A stretch of 64,000 bases of DNA, from NCBI RefSeq assembly GCF_019320115.1, contig NC_089589.1, positions 18,911,641-18,975,640 on the forward strand, in the 5' to 3' direction. Positions 59,357 through 64,000 of this stretch are shown piece by piece. Source of the stretch: Miscanthus floridulus (Eukaryota > Streptophyta > Magnoliopsida > Poales > Poaceae). The notes beneath the pieces were generated by a model that made no database searches, was not told the origin of the DNA, and saw only the letters and a program-made list of their open reading frames with translations. Made by a program: the position numbers and the translations under genes. Position 1 is the stretch's first letter, and each line of letters begins with the position of its first letter.

Positions 59357-61153
59357 TTAATGATGTAGTGTTTTCATCCGCACGTACCTATGGTGAGGTA
59401 GTTCAGGAGGAGGTGGAGCCGCCATCCCTGGAATGATGATGTAGCGCTTGCGCCATAGAATGAATGTCTTCTCCGCTTCTCCTAGAGTCTTCTCGCCATC
59501 ACCTCCAGGAATGTCAAGAGACAAATCACTAAAACCTTTTTCAACTTTATCTACCGAGATGGTAGCATATCCTTCTTGGATTATATTCCCATGAATCCTT
59601 GGTGTCTTGGTTCGGTCGATAGGATTAACAAGACCGATAGCCACCTTGATTGTGGAATTCTCCTTCGGAATGTGTAGCTCACACGTTGTACAAGGTTCAG
59701 TGACGTCATCCACAGGGAAGCGCAGTCCTGTGTCCCCTTGATTTGGTATTTCCGTGGAAGCGCAGCTGCTTTTCAACTGAACAGATTGGCTAATGTTGAT
59801 TCCTGGCTCTGATGCCTGCTTGCTTGCACTCACTGCTATTTGCACTTGCCTTCTGATTTCCTCCTGCATTCTCACTTCAAGGTTTTTTTCCCGCTCCTGT
59901 GCTTCACGCACCGCTTCCTCCAACCTCTGGAGCCGCTATGCCTCTTCTTCCTTCTTTCTCTGGCGACTTCTGTAGGAAGGTCTGTCCTGAGGGAATCCAT
60001 GCTCCCACGAGACACTTCCTTTGCCTCTAGTTCGGCCACCATGTTCAATAGTCCCGATGGCGTATGTCAGCTCATCCTTCTCTCTGTTGGGCCTGAACGC
60101 ACCACTAGCTGTAGCTCTCTGAGCATAAAACAATCTTTCTGCTGCTTCTTGCAGTCTTGTGCCATAAATGCACTTCCCTGTCTCCTGGTTTAGTGTTCCC
60201 CCATGACCGAAAAACCAATTCTTTGCACGTTCTCCCCACTTGAGTGATTCTGGTCTGATACCCTTGGCAAGAAGGTCTGCTTCCATTTTGTTCCACTTCT
60301 TAATGGCAGTCGGGTAGCCACCTGATCCCAAGGTATGGTGGTATGTCTTCTGTTGGGCATTACGTTGGTTCTTTATCACCCGACTTACACCCTCTTCTGA
60401 AGTCTTGTACTGTACAAACTCATCCCAATAGGGCCTCTGCTTTGAGATCGGGCCTAGGACAGTAAAATCTGGTGCTATGTTCTTCTTGACATACGTCGTG
60501 TATAGGTGTTTCTTCCAAGTCTGAAACTGGGTGGCCATCTTCTTCATTGCCCAATCCCTAACTCGCTCCTTCAACTCATCACCATCTATTATATCATCAT
60601 AACCATCTGTTTGGAGCATGAAATATACCAAGACATCTTTCCAAATTAACGCCTTGTCACGATCGGAGACAAAACTGATATGAGGAGCATTGGTCTTCTT
60701 CTTCCATTCACGGGTACTAATCGGGAGCCGGTCCCGTACAAGGTAACCACAGTGGTGCGCAAATTTCATTTTATTCGGCCCCCCCCGGTTCTCCTGTATC
60801 CACATTGAACTCCGAGATGATGAAGCGGCCCTCCAATGGCTTTTTGGGACCTCGAACATTTTTACTCTTCGTTGTAGTTGTTGATGTCGATCCAGAGGGC
60901 TACAAAACATAAACATTATTTTTAATGTCATGAGCACACATAAGACATATGATAATATATATAGCTAATAATAAAAAATATATACTTGGCCAGTATGTTG
61001 TTGCTCATTTTGTTCAAGAGCTAAGTACTAACTCCCGTCATCTGCATCCTCTTGCACGTTATTTTTAGCACCATCATCGCCGGCAACTTGAGTGCCAGTG
61101 TTGATCAAATTCATCATCAACTCCTCCTCATCCATGTTTCTCGGGTCAGCCAT
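59357..61153 (-). pseudogene. CACTA second-gene protein (PF03004 Transposase_24-like), nearly intact
   Basis: Exon 1 61153-60986 (MADPRNMDEEELMMNLIN), exon 2 from 60899 to the stop near 59357. Conserved text: KMKFAHHCGYLVRDRLPIS, LKERVRDWAMKKMATQF, RPYWDEFVQYKTSEEG, NQRNAQQKTYHHTLGSGGY, then a Glu/Gln-rich coiled coil (EEAVREAQEREKN) and a DDVTEPCTTCELHIP tail. Defects are few: a one-base frame change in the G8 run at 60779-60786, TAG at about 61032 in exon 1 and TAG at 59936-59938. Both TAGs sit where Gln is expected. This protein accompanies the TNP2 transposase in En/Spm-type elements. Confidence 0.85.
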
Positions 61154-62620
61154 CTAGCTTCAAAAAACAAAACAAATATATAGTACGTCAAATCTTTGCT
61201 TACATGCGTAAAATCTATGAACAATATGCATTATTAAATCTTGCCCCTCGGTCACAGACACAATTCGCCACACTAGGGCGAACTACGTCGGTACTAGGGC
61301 GAATTAGGGCTATACATAAACAGCTGAGGGCAAATTGCGTCGGTGACTAGGGCGAACCACGTCGGTGACATCAACAGCGCGGTTCGCCCTGGTGTAATTG
61401 TTTAGCATTAACGATAACGATAATATGAATGTTGATCAACTAGGCCACGAGAAAGGGCGGTGTGACAAGAGTGGCGGTGCTCCACTCCGTCGTATATATG
61501 TCTGTATACACATGGGTGAATGAGGGCGGCGGTGCTCCGCCGTATACATAGAAACGCATGGGCGAACGAGGGCGGCGGTGCTCCGCGACGTATATATACA
61601 TGCATATGAATACAAATGACGTATATATACGTGTCGGCGCGGTGGCCGGTGTACTGACGATGACGACGTGAGGCGGGCCGGCGTGCTGACGACGACGACG
61701 ACGTGAGCTGGCGGGCCGGGGCGGTGTCGGTGCGTGATGTTGTGATCCTATGTACCATGTGAACCATGTAGTCATTCATCATATGAGAAAATTCTATATT
61801 GATAATGTAAGTATAAGTCATTATGAAATGTAAGTATATGTGTCTTATTGCTAATATAACCATTACTATTTCCAAAATGATAAGAATTTATTTTCTTCTT
61901 CTACAGGCGATCTCTGATGCTATGATATAAAGTTTGAAGATAGTCTTCCCGGAAAAAATATGTAATGCTCATATTACTTTAGCAACATTAATATATTATA
62001 TCTGTATATTCAAAGTTCAGAAATGAAGAAACGGTGAAGTTTTCCTTCATTTGTCTGTAGCCATGCATGCAAGTCCAACCAAAACTGCTTACATCATCAC
62101 ATGTGATATTTTTTATAAACTAAAAAATGCTTAGTTTACAAACTGGGTATCCCAATTGAGTTCCTATTTGACCATTATATATCCTACAACAAATCCTTCA
62201 AAAAAAAGACCCTACATGAATATATTTGAATAAAATTTCGTTAACAAACATTGATCTATGAAGATAGAAAAAATTCTTCTATTGAGCAAGGCAGTGTTCT
62301 AGATTCATGAAACAATGTTCGGTTTCCGGCCACCGTCTGAGAATGTACAAAGAGATCGACGAACATATCACCTCGAGCTCGGCAGTGGAGGGCCTCGGGC
62401 GCGGTGGAGGGCCTCGGGCGCGGAGGAGGGCGCGGTGGAGGGCCACGGGCGCGCGCGGAGGAGGGGCACGGGCGCGCGCGGTGGAGGCCGCACGAGGAAG
62501 AAAAGGGCGATGGGGTCACGGAAGGCGAACGGACGCGGCGCGAGGAAGAAGAGGGCGGCGGTGTTCGACGAGGAAGAAGACGAGCGGATCGGTCTGCGCC
62601 AGGCGCTGGAGGTTATATAT
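61154..62620. repeat. Non-coding CACTA interior with tandem repeats and a GC-rich block
   Basis: 61255-61400 holds repeats of ctagggcgaa(c/t)tacgtcggt. 61460-61605 holds three roughly 60 bp units around gggcggcggtgctccg with cgtatatata. 61650-61740 has gacgacgacg-type repeats. 62395-62530 is a GC-rich gcggtggagggcc repeat. A minus-strand TATA-like ttatatat sits near 62610. This could be the promoter and leader of a minus-strand CACTA gene. Confidence 0.55.
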
Positions 62621-62624
62621 CAGA

Positions 62625-62875
62625 GAGAATTACTCCCGGTGCCAGCCACCAACCGGGAGTAAAAACTCTTTACTCCCGGTGCGTATTACCAACCGGGAGT
62701 AAAGGTCTCTTTACTCCCGGTGCTTGTTACCAACCGGGAGTAAATGTATACCTTTACTCCCGGTTGGTAACACGCACCGGGAGTAAAGGGTTTTTTTGGC
62801 GGGCCACGAAACTGCAGCCCACCTTTACTCCCGGGTGGGCTTCCCACCCAGGAGTAAAGGTGGGCTACAGTTTCG
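62625..62875. repeat. Second CACTA subterminal repeat cluster (GGGAGTAAA type)
   Basis: At least eight copies of tttactcccggt/accgggagtaaa, direct and inverted. The sequence differs by one key base from the GGGACTAAA type at 58873. Its TIR was not found, so this is either the other end of the left element or the end of a different nested CACTA. Confidence 0.75.
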
Positions 62876-63340
62876 TTTCCCGCCTGTTTTAAGCAATAGT
62901 CTTGTTAAATACAATAGAAATGCAATAGTTTTTGTTAAATACATAGTAAATTAAATAAAAGGCATACAATTATTTTGTTAAAAATATGAATTTTCTTTTT
63001 GTTTATTGCACATAGGAAAAATCTATAACCTAACTTTTTTTTATTTTTTGTTAGAATTATAAAACATAATGTAACTAATATTTATTATTTCGTTAATGCA
63101 AAAATGTAGTGTTTAATCAAAATTGTTAAAACTATTGGTTTTGGACAGTAAATTTGTTTTCACATCATTTTAACGTTAATATTTTAATTTTTCATCACTC
63201 AGTATCCTAATTTACCTTTTTTAGAGAGAAATCCCACCAAATCAAACATTGATTTAATTTGAAACATGACATAATAAACATCTGAATTCACAATTATTAC
63301 ATAATATCTCAAACACACACTATATTAAATCACTATATCA
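62876..63340. other. AT-rich 3' region of the TNP2 gene
   Basis: Strongly AT-rich, no exon; probably the 3' UTR and spacer of the minus-strand TNP2 gene down to the subterminal cluster. Confidence 0.45.
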
Positions 63341-64000
63341 TCAAGTGGGCACAGTAGTGAACTTCTTCTTTACGTATGTCCCTTGGTTATGATCGCTTCG
63401 TAACCATGGAGTGTCCTCATCATTTACCAAGATGCTAGGGTCTTTGTTCACTTTGAAGGGCGGAATTCGGTCATCCTTTTCATATTCTTCTGACATGTCC
63501 GACTTGTCCTCAATTCCCACAATGACTCTTTTCCCTGAAAGAACTATGTGGCGCTTTGGCTCTTTGGTTGAGTCATTATCGTTTTTCCCTCTTTTTCGTT
63601 TGGTGGACATATCATTGACATAGAACACCTGATTCACATCCTTGGCAAGGACGAATGGTTCGTCTTTGTACCCAATATTACTAAGGTCTACTGTTGTCAT
63701 TCCATACTCGTTGTTTATTGTTACCCCGCCTCCGGTCACCTTGACCCATTGGCACTTGAACAATGGGATCTTCAAAGTAGGTGCATATTCTAGTTCCCAT
63801 ATTTCATCTATGCGTCCATAATATGTCTGCTTATTCCCATTCGGGTCTGTGGCATCTATGCGAACACCACTGTTTTGGTTGGTACTCCTTTTATCTTGGG
63901 CTACTGTGTAGAATATATTCCCATTTATCTCGTACCCTTTGTATGTGACGATATGCCATGATGGTTGCATAGCCAATAAATACAGTTGCTCATGGATGCT
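63341..64000 (-). CDS. C-terminal part of a CACTA TNP2 transposase (DUF4216), runs off the window
   Basis: Open on the minus strand from the window edge to the stop at 63341, 219 codons without interruption. DUF4216-type text: WHIVTYKGYEINGNIFYT, YYGRIDEIWELEYAP, IPLFKCQWVKVTGGGV, TTVDLSNIGYKDEPFVLAKDVNQVFYV, then a Lys-rich tail. DUF4216 forms the C-terminus of plant CACTA TNP2 transposases. The catalytic part would lie right of 64000. No stop is seen in this segment, so it looks younger than the Mutator genes. Confidence 0.85.
   Translation of the reverse strand, partial: SIHEQLYLLAMQPSWHIVTYKGYEINGNIFYTVAQDKRSTNQNSGVRIDATDPNGNKQTYYGRIDEIWELEYAPTLKIPLFKCQWVKVTGGGVTINNEYGMTTVDLSNIGYKDEPFVLAKDVNQVFYVNDMSTKRKRGKNDNDSTKEPKRHIVLSGKRVIVGIEDKSDMSEEYEKDDRIPPFKVNKDPSILVNDEDTPWLRSDHNQGTYVKKKFTTVPT

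Noticed and set aside
62307..62892. Three overlapping Arg/Gly-rich open frames
   Set aside because: They run through a GC-rich repeat and CACTA subterminal repeats, with no family match.

Overview
This is a grass nuclear genome segment. The evidence is GC-rich first exons, GT-AG introns, dense grass-type MITEs and nested LTR, Mutator, CACTA and gypsy-type elements. The transposon families look panicoid (sorghum, sugarcane, Miscanthus), but the species cannot be fixed from sequence alone. Three host genes appear intact: an EXO70A-clade exocyst subunit on the minus strand (1751-6343, 12 exons, 637 aa), a PRR59/PRR95-type circadian pseudo-response regulator on the plus strand (50432-55013, 8 exons, 709 aa) and a small GPI-anchored, proline-rich cell-surface protein (56258-56920, 220 aa). 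From memory, rice chromosome 11 has EXO70A2 and PRR59 close together. If so, the roughly 44 kb between the two genes here is a grass synteny block expanded by transposons.

Layout: 1-7.2 kb, EXO70A and its flanks. 7.2-14.8 kb, MITEs and a roughly 4 kb TG...CA element read as a solo LTR (copy A). 14.8-31.5 kb, a decayed Mutator-like locus: MURA transposase and a plant-mobile-domain (PMD) gene. Two more solo-LTR-like copies lie in it, copy B (15340-20175) in its GC-rich leader and copy C (22835-27208) inside the transposase. 31.5-46.2 kb, a convergent minus-strand Cys-rich (GRF-type) gene split by a 12.8 kb Ty3/gypsy element of Tat/RIRE2/Retand type (31732-44503) that carries an antisense extra ORF. 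47.95-50.0 kb, a non-autonomous Mutator-like element with about 400 bp inverted repeats, ending 430 bp upstream of the PRR start codon. 50-57 kb, PRR and the proline-rich gene. 57.5-58.8 kb, three MITEs with clear target duplications. 58.87-64 kb, CACTA material.

The most striking signal is mutational. The decayed Mutator-locus genes have long, frame-preserved reading frames interrupted almost only by TAG. Wherever a conserved protein position can be judged, TAG replaces CAG (Gln). CAA codons are intact and TAA stops are absent. That is what deamination of CHG-methylated cytosine would leave. The nesting order is clear from target duplications: the Mutator locus is oldest, and the solo-LTR copies and the gypsy element landed in it later.

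Boundaries of the large Mutator locus and of the CACTA region are not resolved. All exon models are by eye, from frame, splice sites and family knowledge.
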